DNA of 64,000 nt from Calcarisporiella thermophila CBS 279.70 (taxonomy: Eukaryota > Calcarisporiellomycota), in assembly GCF_041956535.1 (NCBI RefSeq), contig NW_027192193.1, forward strand, positions 688,719 to 752,718. Direction: 5' to 3'. Both the position numbers and the translations under genes were made by a program. This document shows positions 1-10,551 of this stretch, one piece after another. The notes under the pieces are model-generated. The model was given only the letters and a program-made list of their open reading frames with translations. It did no database searches and had not been told where the DNA came from. Positions within the stretch are counted from its first letter, which is position 1. Every line of letters begins with the position of its first letter.

Positions 1-1141
1 TACGTATCGGTCTAGATGTACTTGATGAATCATATGGCCACAACCTTTAAAGATTTGTAGACGTCCACGCAGCCGACGCGCAAGAAGCTCACCATACCTA
101 AAATAATGTTAATAAGGTTTGAGGATAGAATGATGTATCAAGGATCACTTACCAGTTCTGAACAAGTACATCTTTATTACCTACTAACACAAGCACAGGA
201 ATCTTCTGCTCCACAATGTGTTTGGATTGCTTTTTAGGCAGATAATGTAAGAATATGCCTAACATTTGCTGAATGTTTCCGATAAGGGATTGTTTTCCTG
301 ACGTATTATAAATGTCTAGGTAAAATTTATTTAACTCCTCACGCTATCATATTTTTAAAGATTTAGTAGAGAGACACCATAAGAGAGGTAATGATAATTT
401 ACCTTGGTGGTGAATTGAAGATCATCAGAGCTGGTACTAAGAAACTCCTTAGCAAAAAAAAGTCGCACGACACGCGAAGCGCGAGTTTTATATGTAAGTG
501 CAAGGCCAGCCAGTGGTACACCAAACATAAAGCGCATCTATTTGAGCAACTAATCGTTATTTCTCTGTTTACTACGTACAAGAATAATATGCATTCACCG
601 TTGGCGGAAAATAGCGGCCAGCTGATGTAGAATCTAAAGTAACTGAAGCAAAATAGTTGGGTTTAAGTGCAACCATCCATTGGGCTATCATGCCACCCAA
701 ATTATGCCCAACTAGATGAATGTCTCCTGTCCATCCAACTTTCTCCAGCACAGCAATTGCATCCTTGGCCATACCCTTTACTGAATAGTAAAGCCTGATT
801 GGGATGTCTACAATCAAAGTTAATTATTTGATTTTGTATATACTATTACTACTTCTTACCAGAATGACCAACGCCTCGATTATCGATAATAAGTATCGAA
901 TATTCCTCTTTAGCCAGAAATTTACGAAGCAAGTAATACCAAGAACGACCGGGAAGGCCTAAACCTGGATTAAAAAATGTCGATTTCGATTAATTCTATC
1001 ACTAAGGCGAGTGTGTAAAATATTATTACCTGACAGTAAGCACAGATGTCTTGAACCACTCCCATGGATTTCATAGTGAATTTTCACTTTATTATTGATC
1101 GCATAGCCTTCTTGAAAATTTTCAAATCGTTCCAACACCAT
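1..1141 (-). CDS. alpha/beta-hydrolase fold protein, 3' end cut off by the window; nucleophile Ser replaced by Asn
   Basis: The 5' exons lie at 1141..1030, 964..860 and 808 to about 620, followed by further exons to position 1, joined by short GT-AG introns. The start is the ATG at 1141. The protein reads like a single-domain alpha/beta hydrolase: a first strand ending IHGSGS, then a strand ending IIDNRGVGHSD, then the nucleophile elbow LVGHNLGGMIAQ. It continues to VLVLVGNKD, which supplies the acid Asp, and to GCGHMIHQ, which supplies the catalytic His. The family elbow is G-x-S-x-G; here the serine position is Asn (codon aac on the minus strand). Asp and His look intact. The order of motifs and the lid region around residues 130-180 fit a general lipase/esterase-like or epoxide-hydrolase-like member, but I cannot assign a substrate. 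With the serine missing it may be a non-catalytic paralogue. The C-terminus is outside the window. Confidence 0.8.
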
Positions 1142-1612
1142 TTTCAACACTTTAGTTTGTGGGGATTACTGGAAAGAGGTGAGAAAATGCGGAGATTGAG
1201 CATGAATAACTTTATTTGAACAATTTATTGTTCGGCATGTGAATTTCTCGCTCGCATGAACTAATTATTCCTGTACTATATTGAGAACAACTCACAGATT
1301 TATAAAACATTGCTGAGCTTTGAACCGATTTTAAATGAGGTTTCAGCCCAAGTAGTGATTATACTCATTAATAAGAACTTTTTAATTCATCTCAAAATTC
1401 TGCAACTATCTAAAACTCTAGTTTTCTATGGTTACAATCGATACGAGAACTGAGGGATTACTATTAACTTGACCACCTGGCTAGCAAAATTTCCATTTCA
1501 ACAAAATTCATCCGTTTTGCTGAATATTAATTTGAAGAGTCAATTTAATGAAGATTATAGTGAATCCTAAAACTAATATTATATTGAGAATATGAAATGT
1601 ATTGCTTTAATT
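1142..1612. other. intergenic, AT-rich
   Basis: This gap lies between the 5' end of the hydrolase and the 3' end of EAF7. It is AT-rich. I see no ORF, RNA gene or clear repeat; it should hold the hydrolase promoter. Confidence 0.6.
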
Positions 1613-2482
1613 TTATGCTCGTCTTCGTCTTCCAGGTTTGCGGCCTCTGGTAGCAGGAGTTGGTGTAGCAGATGTTCGTCCTCTGGTTCGTTTATTTGAA
1701 GATGTTTTACTAGCTGTGCTAGTATTCGATGTTGTGGCAGCGCGACGACGACCCCGTTTCGCTGGGGGAGGTGTGGCTATATACATTCATGTTATTTTTA
1801 TACCGATAAGGATATATGCTGTCTATATTACCCTCAGCTTCTTCCTCTTCCTCCTCTTCCTCCTCTTCCTCCTCTTCCTCTTCCTCTTCCTCTTCCTCTT
1901 TTTCCTCGGGTGCTATTGATGAATTGGGAGAATCTTCGCGACGACTAGCTCCAGATCTTGTACGTGGAGCATTAAGAGAAGGAGTCGGAGAGGGAGAATT
2001 AGATCGCGAAGTATCAGCTTTGCGGTGTTCTGCAATAATATGCTCATATTCATCTTGAGGGAGCAAAAATTCTTGAACAGGTTCACGTAGTTTTTTGAAC
2101 TTTTCCTCTTCCTCAAGACCATCTTCTGAGTCCGATTCCTGCAAAAGGAGATGTATATTAATTTAAGATAGAGAATTAGTTCAAAATTACCATCTATTAC
2201 CATCGATTCTAAAATTTGTAAATCGTACAGATTGTCTAGTTTGCTCCAAAGTTCTTTAGGCAAATAGGAATCATCGGTACGGCCGGAATTTAGAAATCTA
2301 CATATATTTATCATACGAAAATGCTTATGAATGCCTTAAAAAAAATTAGGTTAGATAATGATAAAAGATGTTCACTATGATAACGCACCAATCGGTCTGC
2401 ATTTACTAATGGCATTGAAAAAATTTATCTCCATCTGTGATGTCCATTCCCGTTGTTTAATTTCCATTGCTGTTGACTCCAT
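1613..2482 (-). CDS. EAF7: Eaf7/MRGBP, subunit of NuA4 histone acetyltransferase
   Basis: The gene has four exons (2482..2389, 2334..2201, 2138..1832, 1776..1613), all phases agree, and the product is 232 residues. The N-terminal half matches the CT20 domain of Eaf7/MRGBP: WTSQMEINFFNAI, then RPIGIHKHFRM, then LPKELWSKLDNLYDLQILE, and an acidic stretch leading to EFLLPQDEYE. In human MRGBP the same blocks occur in the same order. The family protein joins Eaf5 and Eaf3/MRG15 in a NuA4 module that acts on nuclear chromatin. The C-terminus holds a poly-Glu run of about 25 residues coded by a hexanucleotide repeat, then a very basic end with several Gly-Arg clusters (KRGRRR, KPGRRRR), resembling AT-hook-like DNA contacts. 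The start was chosen because the ATG precedes the conserved Trp block by only ten codons. The Glu tract is likely to vary in length between strains. Confidence 0.9.
1841..1905. repeat. (TTCCTC)n coding microsatellite
   Basis: A near-perfect pyrimidine-rich hexanucleotide repeat on the plus strand. On the minus strand it codes the poly-Glu tract of EAF7. Tracts like this slip in replication and often differ in length between isolates. Confidence 0.9.
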
Positions 2483-2827
2483 TCAAAATCAATCCAATTT
2501 AGTTCAGGAATATATTCAGCACAATATACTACTAGGTCAAGATTTTTTTTGTGACTGCATTTTATGAAAATTTTCAAAGCCACATCTCATTTATAAAAGT
2601 TTCAATAGATCCAATATTTTTGGCATTTGATATAGATAGTCGCTAAGTTTGAAGGTAAAAAAAAATGACGAAATGATCTTCATTTATTCACTTTACGTGC
2701 AAGCGTAAATATTTCAAATAATTCAAGCAAGAGAAAAATAGAATAAACATGTAAATAGAGCTGTTCGTCCAAATGGCAATAGAAATATAATAAAGAAATA
2801 AGCATTCCAATATTCAACATATCCAAA
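2483..2827. other. intergenic between EAF7 and the PEF gene
   Basis: AT-rich. It holds the EAF7 upstream region and the 3' end of the penta-EF-hand gene. I see no further gene. Confidence 0.6.
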
Positions 2828-3930
2828 TTAACGATTCATTACTACGAGCTCTAAGAACTGCTCATAATTAATCTGTACCCAGCCTAAAAGTAGAAAAATT
2901 TGAAATAAATACTAGTAAAAATTTAAACAAATGAAAGAGCAGACACTTTCCATCATTGTCTGTATCGAACCTTCGGAAAGCATCGGTAAGCGTTTTCACT
3001 GTTACGCATGCCTAGATATTTACTCTAATTAAAAAAGGAAAAATTGGTATATTAAGAAAAGAATTAGACTTGCCTGTACAAATGAATCAAAAGTGACATC
3101 CTGAGTCCCATATTTGTCATATTTCTTAATCAATAGCCCAATAAAGTTGTCTGATAAGCTAAAGACAGTCAAGATATTGTCAATACTTTTCGCATAATAG
3201 TAAAAAAAAACACACTCACTTGTATCCGAATGTTCGAAGTGCATTCTTAAGTTCATGAAAGTTGATTGTGCCACTTCCATCCGCGTCAAATGTAGAAAAT
3301 ATTCGGCGCCACTCCTCAATATATCTCCAGAGACCAGCAAATTCTTGGAAGTTTATCGTACCCTAAAGTCCAAAATTAGAATAAAATATATAGAACATCA
3401 TTTTTTCACTTACTGAATTATCAGTATCGAACATATTGACCATCATTCTACATGTCTCGTAATTAAATGGTGACCAATCGCCTAAACTTCTACTTAGTAT
3501 TAAAGGTGCATCAAATTATAATAATAATATATTGACCATTAATAAGGGCTCGCTGTAGTTCTTCAACGGTTAGAAATCCGCTGCGATCCGTATCAACTGC
3601 TTGAAACCAATACCATAGTTGTGGATCTGCGTTTTGTGGAGCATGTTGAGCACTTGTTGGTGGCGGAGGTCGTCCTGACATTGAAAACAGCATTTATTAA
3701 AATTATGCAGAACCATTGTTCAAAGATCTAAATTTTCTCTCGTAATTCACGCGTTTCACCAAAATATGTTCACTTTAGTACTCACCATACTGTGGCGCCG
3801 GTGTATTATATCCATATTGTTGCTGAGGTGGAGGTTGTTGGCCGTATCCACTATTATATCCTACTTGGGGTTGTGCTTGATTATACGGGGGTCTTCCATA
3901 ATTCTGTGAAGGTGTACCGTAGAATGACAT
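2828..3930 (-). CDS. penta-EF-hand calcium-binding protein (ALG-2/peflin/Pef1 type)
   Basis: Seven exons: 3930..3786, 3674..3537, 3481..3414, 3362..3220, 3158..3074, 3011..2951, 2883..2828. Together they give 231 residues with consistent phases. The N-terminus (residues 1-60) is Gly/Pro/Tyr/Gln-rich with repeated YG(Q/R)PP-like units, as in peflin and yeast Pef1. Five EF-hands follow. EF1 has DTDRSGFLTVEEL, EF2 has DTDNSGTINFQEF, EF3 has DADGSGTINFHEL, EF4 is degenerate, and EF5 reads RFDTDNDGWVQINYEQF, close to ALG-2. Family members sense calcium at membranes and ESCRT or COPII sites. Two introns have unusual donors: 3073..3012 starts GC, and 2950..2884 fits only if it starts GA. With the nearest ordinary GT donor the last EF-hand would be cut short after a few residues. 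The start at 3930 (MSFYG) was preferred; the reading frame is also open upstream to 3969. Confidence 0.88.
2884..2950 (-). other. intron with a GA-AG boundary
   Basis: The sequence at the exon end reads G|GAAAGT on the minus strand, which is the GTAAGT donor consensus with A in place of T at intron position 2. Removal of exactly this 67-nt segment joins DNDG to WVQINYEQF and gives the PEF family C-terminus. Confidence 0.65.
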
Positions 3931-4115
3931 AATATGAGCTGAATTAGTGACGACAAAAGAAAAAACCAAGAGAAATATCGCGCTCTGAACACTTTCTAAA
4001 AAAAATGACGACAGCCAAGCAGCGCAGCTGACTTATTTTGAATGACTGCGCCTCTAATAATAATTAATTATACAGTCATATATGATATTAAAAACTTTGT
4101 AATTAGAAGTAGAAA

Positions 4116-5055
4116 ATGGGAAAACTGAAAAGCGCACTCTCAAACTTGATAAAGCAGCGGAAATCAAATGTACATAGTGGCCATACACGTTGCGAATCGC
4201 AGCCTCGAGTAGTAAAAAAGAGAAAAAGATCAGCTTTGAATGAGTGCCCATATGTCCCCGGTGAACGCATTCTTCTAGTTGGAGAAGGAAACTTTTCATT
4301 TGCACTCTCAATATGCCAATTCTATTCAGAACCTTCAGACCTTTCGCGGATCATTGCAACTGCCTTGGATAATGAAAAGACATGCTATGAAAAATATCCT
4401 GACGCTCGCGAAAATATTGAGAGATTGCGCCAAAAAGGAGTATGCGTAATGTTTGAGGTGGACGCAACACGTCTCGCATCTTATAAGAGTCTAAGAGGCA
4501 AAACGTTCCATAAAATTATATTCAACTTCCCTCATGCTGGTAAATTCTTAATTAGTTAGTATTAGTGTTGATAGTTAAATGTATCTATAAATAGGTGCTG
4601 GCATAAAAGATCAAGACCGAAATATTCTGATCAATCAAAAGTTAATATCTGGATTCTTCAGTTCGGCAACGCCTTTTTTAGCACAAAAATTCGAAGAAAA
4701 TGGTGAAAACAGTTTGGAATATTCAGATGAAGAAGACAGGCAATATAGTGAGCGTCGAAATTATGTTAAGAATTTGAACAGAAATGGCGAAATTTTGATA
4801 ACAATTAAATCAGGATCGCCTTACGATCTCTGGAATATTCGCCGTCTTGCCAAGGCAACAGGAGAGCTAGTCTGTCGTACAAGTTTTTTATTTATTCCTG
4901 AAGATTTTCCCGGATATCAACATCGAAGGACTCTTGGATATAAGGAGGGAGTAAGCAAAAATTCCAATATTGAAATTGTGCAGAAAGAGCCTCGTACATA
5001 TATATTTGTGCGAAAATCCGCAACCGAGGATGAAATCCCTAAAAAAGAAAAATAG
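4116..5055 (+). CDS. BMT5: BMT5-like 25S rRNA (uridine-N3)-methyltransferase
   Basis: Two exons (4116..4539 and 4595..5055) give 294 residues. After a basic N-terminus (a run of Lys/Arg near residue 30, likely nucleolar targeting) comes ERILLVGEGNFSFALSI. This is the glycine-rich SAM-binding motif I, in the GEGNFSFA form typical of the Bmt5/FDX-ACB methyltransferase family. Further on are a block beginning IIATALDN, an acidic VDATRL loop, and FHKIIFNFPHAG, which is the NFPH-type motif IV of this family. The intron splits that motif just after the Gly. The C-terminal half has the helix with QKLISGFF and the GEILITIKSGSPYDLWNI strand-turn found in family members. Yeast Bmt5 methylates a uridine of large-subunit rRNA; that role is inferred here. 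It shares the region with NOC2, another large-subunit assembly gene. Confidence 0.88.
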
Positions 5056-5711
5056 GAGAACGACAGAAGACGAAGATGATTAATTAGTTGTTTGGATATT
5101 TCTTAATACAGTATATATTAATAAGAACAACTGTGCCTTAGCAGATAATGTGTAAAAAACTATTAAACGAGTTATCATAAAACTTTCGCTGAATTGAATA
5201 GGTCATAGCATGCGATACTGTTTTTTTTGGAGTTATTCATTATTAGTAGTTTTATTTATTATATTATATACTATATATAGATAATATAAGGATCAGAGAA
5301 TGAATGATTTCCATTCGGATGGATTTAGAGAGCAATTCTATAATAAAAATACTGATTATTTCGTCCCATATCACTACAGAATATGCCAGTATTTAGTAAT
5401 GTTGGATATTTTTTATACTATTTTAATCCTTTCCGAGTTATATTCGATATTTTGTGACAATCACAAAATTAACAGAAGTATCGAACCTGACTCTATTACC
5501 TTTATTATATTATATATTTTGGTTATGTATATATAAATTTTGAAGAAAGATAAGACTCGCAAATTAATAATTAAACTCTATTGGATACCAATAACCACGG
5601 CCAGAAGTTTGACTGCTAATTAGAGTGTAAATATACTAAGCCGCAAGGACTGTCTTTATTTTTACAGGCATAGTCTCTTCCAAGTGAATTGTGTTTATCG
5701 CTAGCTAGATC
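5056..5711. other. intergenic upstream of NOC2, very AT-rich
   Basis: It contains TA-rich stretches (about 5250-5290) and an open frame at 5300..5536 made of AT-biased codons with no recognisable domain, which I do not accept as a gene. It should hold the NOC2 promoter. Confidence 0.6.
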
Positions 5712-8624
5712 ATGGCAAAGCAGAAGAAGAGCACTAAAAAATTTCAAAAGAAGCACCTTGCTGCTACTATTGAAAGGCGGAAGAAGATACAAAAAGTGAA
5801 TCAAGACATCAAAAAGCGAGAGTTTAAAAAGAAGGAGAATGCGATTCGAAGACAGCTAAAAGAAGGTTATAAATTTTTAGTGATGCATTTATATTCTACT
5901 TCTTCTCTTACTCTATTTCGATGCTCCTTTTTTAGAAGATGATAGGGAAAAAATAACGGATGATTCTGAGGAAGACGAATTTATTGACAGTGAAAATAAG
6001 TACGTTGATTACCTTGTATATTAAACTATACTTATCATTTATATCATTTTTTAGATTCTCCAATATGAGCGTATCTGAGTTTTTTAAAAGCGGATTTGAT
6101 GAGGAAGACGATGAGAAGCTTAGTGATGATGTAGGCTATCGTTATTTTTATTAGATTACTATTTAAATAGGATTTAAAGGTTTATATCTTGATCTAGGAG
6201 GAAGATTTTGAAGAGCTAGAGGTATCGGAAGGTATGTCAAATATATATATATATGTATATTTATACTTGTATTAAATATTTTTATTTATTCAGATGACGA
6301 GCACAATAGTGAAAAATCTGAGGAAGAACGAATCGACAATGAAAATTCAGACCCAGAGGCTAATAGTGATGAGATGGAAGAGGAAGCGTTACGTGAGATG
6401 GAAGAACAAATTTCCAAATTTGAATCATCTTCTGGAGGTCCTACAGCCATTACAAAGGAAATGATTGCTCAGTGGCAAGACGCAATTACGAAAGTAAATA
6501 TAACTATCTATTTCATTGTGTAATTTTATTGCATTATAATATTTTCATTCTCTCTACCAGAAAAAATCTCTTCGCTCACTCCGTCGGTTATTACTCGCTT
6601 ATCGTGCAGCAGCCCATATCAATGAAGATGAGGATGGTCGCCAATATGCATATAAGATCGAAAGCGGCTCTAGTATGATTTTAACGAAATAATTTTGCTG
6701 AATATTTTGGTAGCATATTAATTTCATATTTTTCTCTATAGTCTTCAATAAACTAGTAGTAGTCTGCCTAAAGTATGTAATTGATGTCTTTGAACATCAT
6801 CTACCTGTAAAACAAGTAGAGGGGAAGACGTAAGTACATTTAATTTTAATTTGCGCCTCATCCATTCCAAATTTTAATGCCTGCCTTAAAAAAGAAAATT
6901 ACCTTCTTCATCTCCGAAGTGGGAGAGCCTTCAAGGAGTCATCAAGTCGTTCCTATCCAACACTCTCCATCTTTTGAAAGAATTGACCGATAACAATATG
7001 ATATATTTTGCTGTTAAAGAATCTGAAAAAGCTATTCGATATTGGGCTTGTTTCCCGAAATTAGCACGGGAATATCTCAAAGTTTGTTAATTTCATTTTA
7101 TTTCGGCTACATTGAATTATAATTCTCTATTTTTTTTTTTTTTGCAGATTTTACTTAATTTCTGGGGCACGGCTGAAGATAATGTTCGAATAATTTCGTT
7201 CCTTAATATTAGAAAGCTCGCGGTCACTAGCCCTTCTCCATTCCTCGCTATGGCGTTAAAGGGCATTTATCTTAGCTATGTGCGCAATTCTAAGACGACA
7301 AATGTACACACTCTACCTTCAATCAACCTTATGTGCAACATGGCTACCGAAATCTATGGCTTAGATTTTAATGCATCCTATCAGCACGCATTCGTCTATA
7401 TCCGTCAACTTGCAATCCATTTACGCAATTCCATGACAATCAAGAGCAAAGTAAGATGCTTGAATTATTTACCTTCCAACCTAAAACTGTCTTTTAATAA
7501 TTTCTGCCCCATGATTAGGAGAGTTATAAAGCAGTATATAATTGGCAATTCATTCATTGCCTTGAGTTCTGGGCCAACGTGCTTGCTACTTATTGTGATA
7601 CTCAACGTGTTGCAGAGCATGGCGAATGCCTCCTTCAATCTCTTATCTATCCATTTGTCCAAGTTGCAGCAGGCGTTATACGGTATATTCCTTTTCTTTT
7701 TCAAATATCCTCTTTCCCTCTTTATTAAAATTTCTTTTATTATATAGCTTGATCCCTACTGCACAATATTTTCCTCTACGCTTTCATGTGATACGACTAC
7801 TTTTACCGTTAATACAAAAAACGGGAACCTTCATTCCGCTAGCGCCTTATCTATTTGAAGTACTTGACTCTGCGGAAATGCGTCGAAAACCTCGACCAAG
7901 TACAGCGAAAAAATTAGAATTTGAAACGCATCTCAAGGCCCCTAAACAATATATTGGAAATAAAATTTACCAGGTGTGTACTTTTATCTTCACTCTCTCG
8001 CCCTATTTATTATTTTCGAATTGAAATCTTTTTTAACCGTTTTCAATGTATAGGATGGGATTGCTGAGCAGTTAGTCGAGCTTTTACTCGAGTACTATGC
8101 TTGCTATTGTCTTTCGATTGCCTTCCCCGAATTAACGATTCCAGCAGTTGTGCAGGTAGCATTGTGCTTTTATAGAGTTGCAGAGATGAATAATTAACAG
8201 AATTATTGTAATTTATTACTGCTAGTTAAAGAGGCATATTAAAAAATCGAAGAACGTTAAATTCAATAAGCAACTGCACGGGCTAGTGGAAAAGGTAATA
8301 GTTTATTTCTATTAGCAAGCATACTGTAGCTAGTTGATTGAATAGATGATCAACTTATATTATAGATTGAGCAACAGGCGAAGTATATTGAAAGAGCGCG
8401 CTCTCAAGTAGAGTACAGCCCCAAAGATCAATCCCAAGTGGTAAAAATTATTTTAAATTTGTCTACGGCCTTCTGTCTCTGATAATGTTTTGAAATATTA
8501 GCATGCCTTTTTACGTGACGTGAAACCTGAACAAACACCCCTTGGACAGTATTGCAGAAATGCCAGAAAACTACGTGAGCAGAGACGTAAGCTCCTGGAA
8601 ACAGCGAATGAAGAGAGTGAATAG
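5712..8624 (+). CDS. NOC2: nucleolar complex protein Noc2
   Basis: Fifteen exons give 658 residues: 5712..5865, 5936..5999, 6055..6130, 6198..6231, 6294..6493, 6561..6672, 6742..6829, 6895..7081, 7148..7450, 7519..7682, 7748..7973, 8054..8155, 8226..8294, 8366..8440, 8502..8624. The product starts with a very Lys-rich segment, then SEFFKSGF, then a long acidic stretch (about residues 60-150). The helical repeat core carries Noc2 signatures: MIYFAVKESEKAIRYW, ILLNFWGTAEDNVRIISFL, LIPTAQYFPLRFHVIRLL and FIPLAPYLFEVLDS. Noc2 pairs with Noc1 and then Noc3 during nucleolar and nucleoplasmic maturation of pre-60S particles. All exon phases close. This is the most intron-rich gene in the left half, with small exons down to 34 nt. 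Identity is very secure. Confidence 0.95.
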
Positions 8625-8765
8625 TTACAGTGTTCTGCGAAATAAAGATTGTTAATTTATATTTACATTCATAAATTTGTTTATTATAATTCTATTTTCG
8701 GCAAAGTTAAATCATTCAGTAATGAAAATTAAGATAGCAAAATAGAAAATGGAATTCGTGTACAA

Positions 8766-10403
8766 TTATTTGCCATCTTTCCGTTGTGCCCGAGACGATG
8801 AAGATGCTAAGGAAGAGTTAGAGGGTGCCGGTGATGCAGTGCGAGATTGACCGCGTTTTGGCCGAAGGGTTTGCCCTTCACCTTTAAACTTAGACTCCTG
8901 GTTTACAAATTAATTAGTTGGAGTATGAAGGTTGAGGCATATAATTATTCTATAATTGTTATTACCACTGAATCTACTGGCGCCTCCACTTCGTTCTGAA
9001 AAGGTTTGATCTCATATCCAAAATAGAGCTTACCAAACGGTAAATTAAGTGGGGCAGGTGCAATATTCTCAGCGTCCGGTTTTGCACTGGCTTTCTCGTC
9101 TGAACTCATCAGATTAGATTTTATATCAGTATTTGACACAGAAGAGGAGACTGATGGAGTAGGCGAGCGCGATTGAGCGAGGTTTCCGCCGAGACGTTGA
9201 CCACTACCTTTGAATGCAGTGAAGCCAAGCGGTGGAGATGAGACAGATTGGTCGATATTCATGGTTTTTGCCTATTTTCAAATTATGATGAGTAACCGGA
9301 ATTCAATATAGAATCTGAAAAAGGACGTGTTAACCATTGCAGGTATTTTAGGAGCTGGGGCAGGTTCTTTATATCCTACTGGAGGAGCAAAGTCAACCTA
9401 TTGAATATAATTAATAGATATAAATTAGAAATGAAGGTCTACTTTGTTACTTACGCTAAGATCGGTTTCTACTATCGAAATTGCACCACGGGTACTAGGT
9501 TTAACCTCCACGACCAGGATTTCATAAATTTTTCTGTTATAGCTTATTTGAATAATATCCCCTTCAGTGAGCGTGGAAAAGGTGCGAAGCTCATTTTCAA
9601 GTCTAAAATTAGAGAATTAGACGAATATGCACCAGATAAGATAAGGGATGAATAGAAAACATGTAGAGACATACACAGCTTTAGGATCACTAATGTCCAA
9701 AAAATCTACCGATTGTGGTTGTAATTTGACATAGGTTCCAAGAGGCAAGCTTGCATTTTTGACTTGAATAATATCACCTGGTTCTACTAAAAGGGTTTGC
9801 ATCATCTGTGAAGCAATGAGGTGAGTTAAAAATTTGGGTTAATACTATATTACTAATGTTATTACCCAATGTGGCAGATAAACATGACCTTCTTGCGCTA
9901 CAAATTCCAGCACTCCAGCATGTGTTCGTCTTTCGTGATCTTCATTAACAAGCTCAAAAAGCATCGGATATTGGATATTTAAACTAGCTGTTAATAGAAT
10001 AAAAGTAATGGGATTCAGCAAGACTTTACTGGCTACAAACTTAATTAACTAACCTAGTTTTGCAAGAGCTGATGGCGGCAAAATAACTAAAATCAGAGAT
10101 CAGAGCCGTAAGAAATTGGATATTGAAATTTAGTATTAGTATAAAATCATAAATTGATTAAAGCGTTTTTTAGTAAAAATTTACTTTTTCCTCCGTAATT
10201 TACTTTCTCACGTTCCTTTCCGTCCATCATTCCAACCGAATAACAGCGATAATGCTCTGAAAATCCTTGGCCTCCCAAATAACGGGAGGGTCCAAAAAAG
10301 TGGCCATAACTTTCATCATCGTAGCCGCCGAACTAAACAGTTTAAATAAGAATGATTATCGAATTGCATTTGATCTAACCAAACTTGATTTAACTAGTAC
10401 CAT
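8766..10403 (-). CDS. UFD1: Ufd1, ubiquitin-binding adaptor of Cdc48/p97
   Basis: A multi-exon minus-strand gene. The first coding exon is short (10403..10380), the second starts at 10332, and the last ends at 8766. The N-terminal UT3 domain is clear: FRCY-like RCYSVGMM, then [49 protein letters not shown], then [25 protein letters not shown] and [10 protein letters not shown]. This domain binds ubiquitin and partners with Npl4 on Cdc48 for extraction of ubiquitylated proteins from the ER and chromatin. The C-terminal half is Ser/Pro-rich with a block [15 protein letters not shown], which matches the conserved second segment of Ufd1. The tiny first exon (coding MVLVKSSL) is the least certain part, because Ufd1 N-termini vary. 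Confidence 0.92.
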
Positions 10404-10551
10404 GATTACGCGAAATTTAATAAATTTAAGGAGATTTTAAGAAACCACACGGTCTAATAATGCTTCTCATCATAAAAGTGGCTTATTGGGATTTCGATTT
10501 CAGACTTTAATAGTAAAAATATTTATTATATGATCTCCTTCAAGCCAAAAT

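Noticed and set aside
5300-5536. Open frame of 78 codons between BMT5 and NOC2
   Set aside because: AT-biased residues (Ile, Tyr, Asn), no domain, no signal, overlapping the NOC2 promoter.
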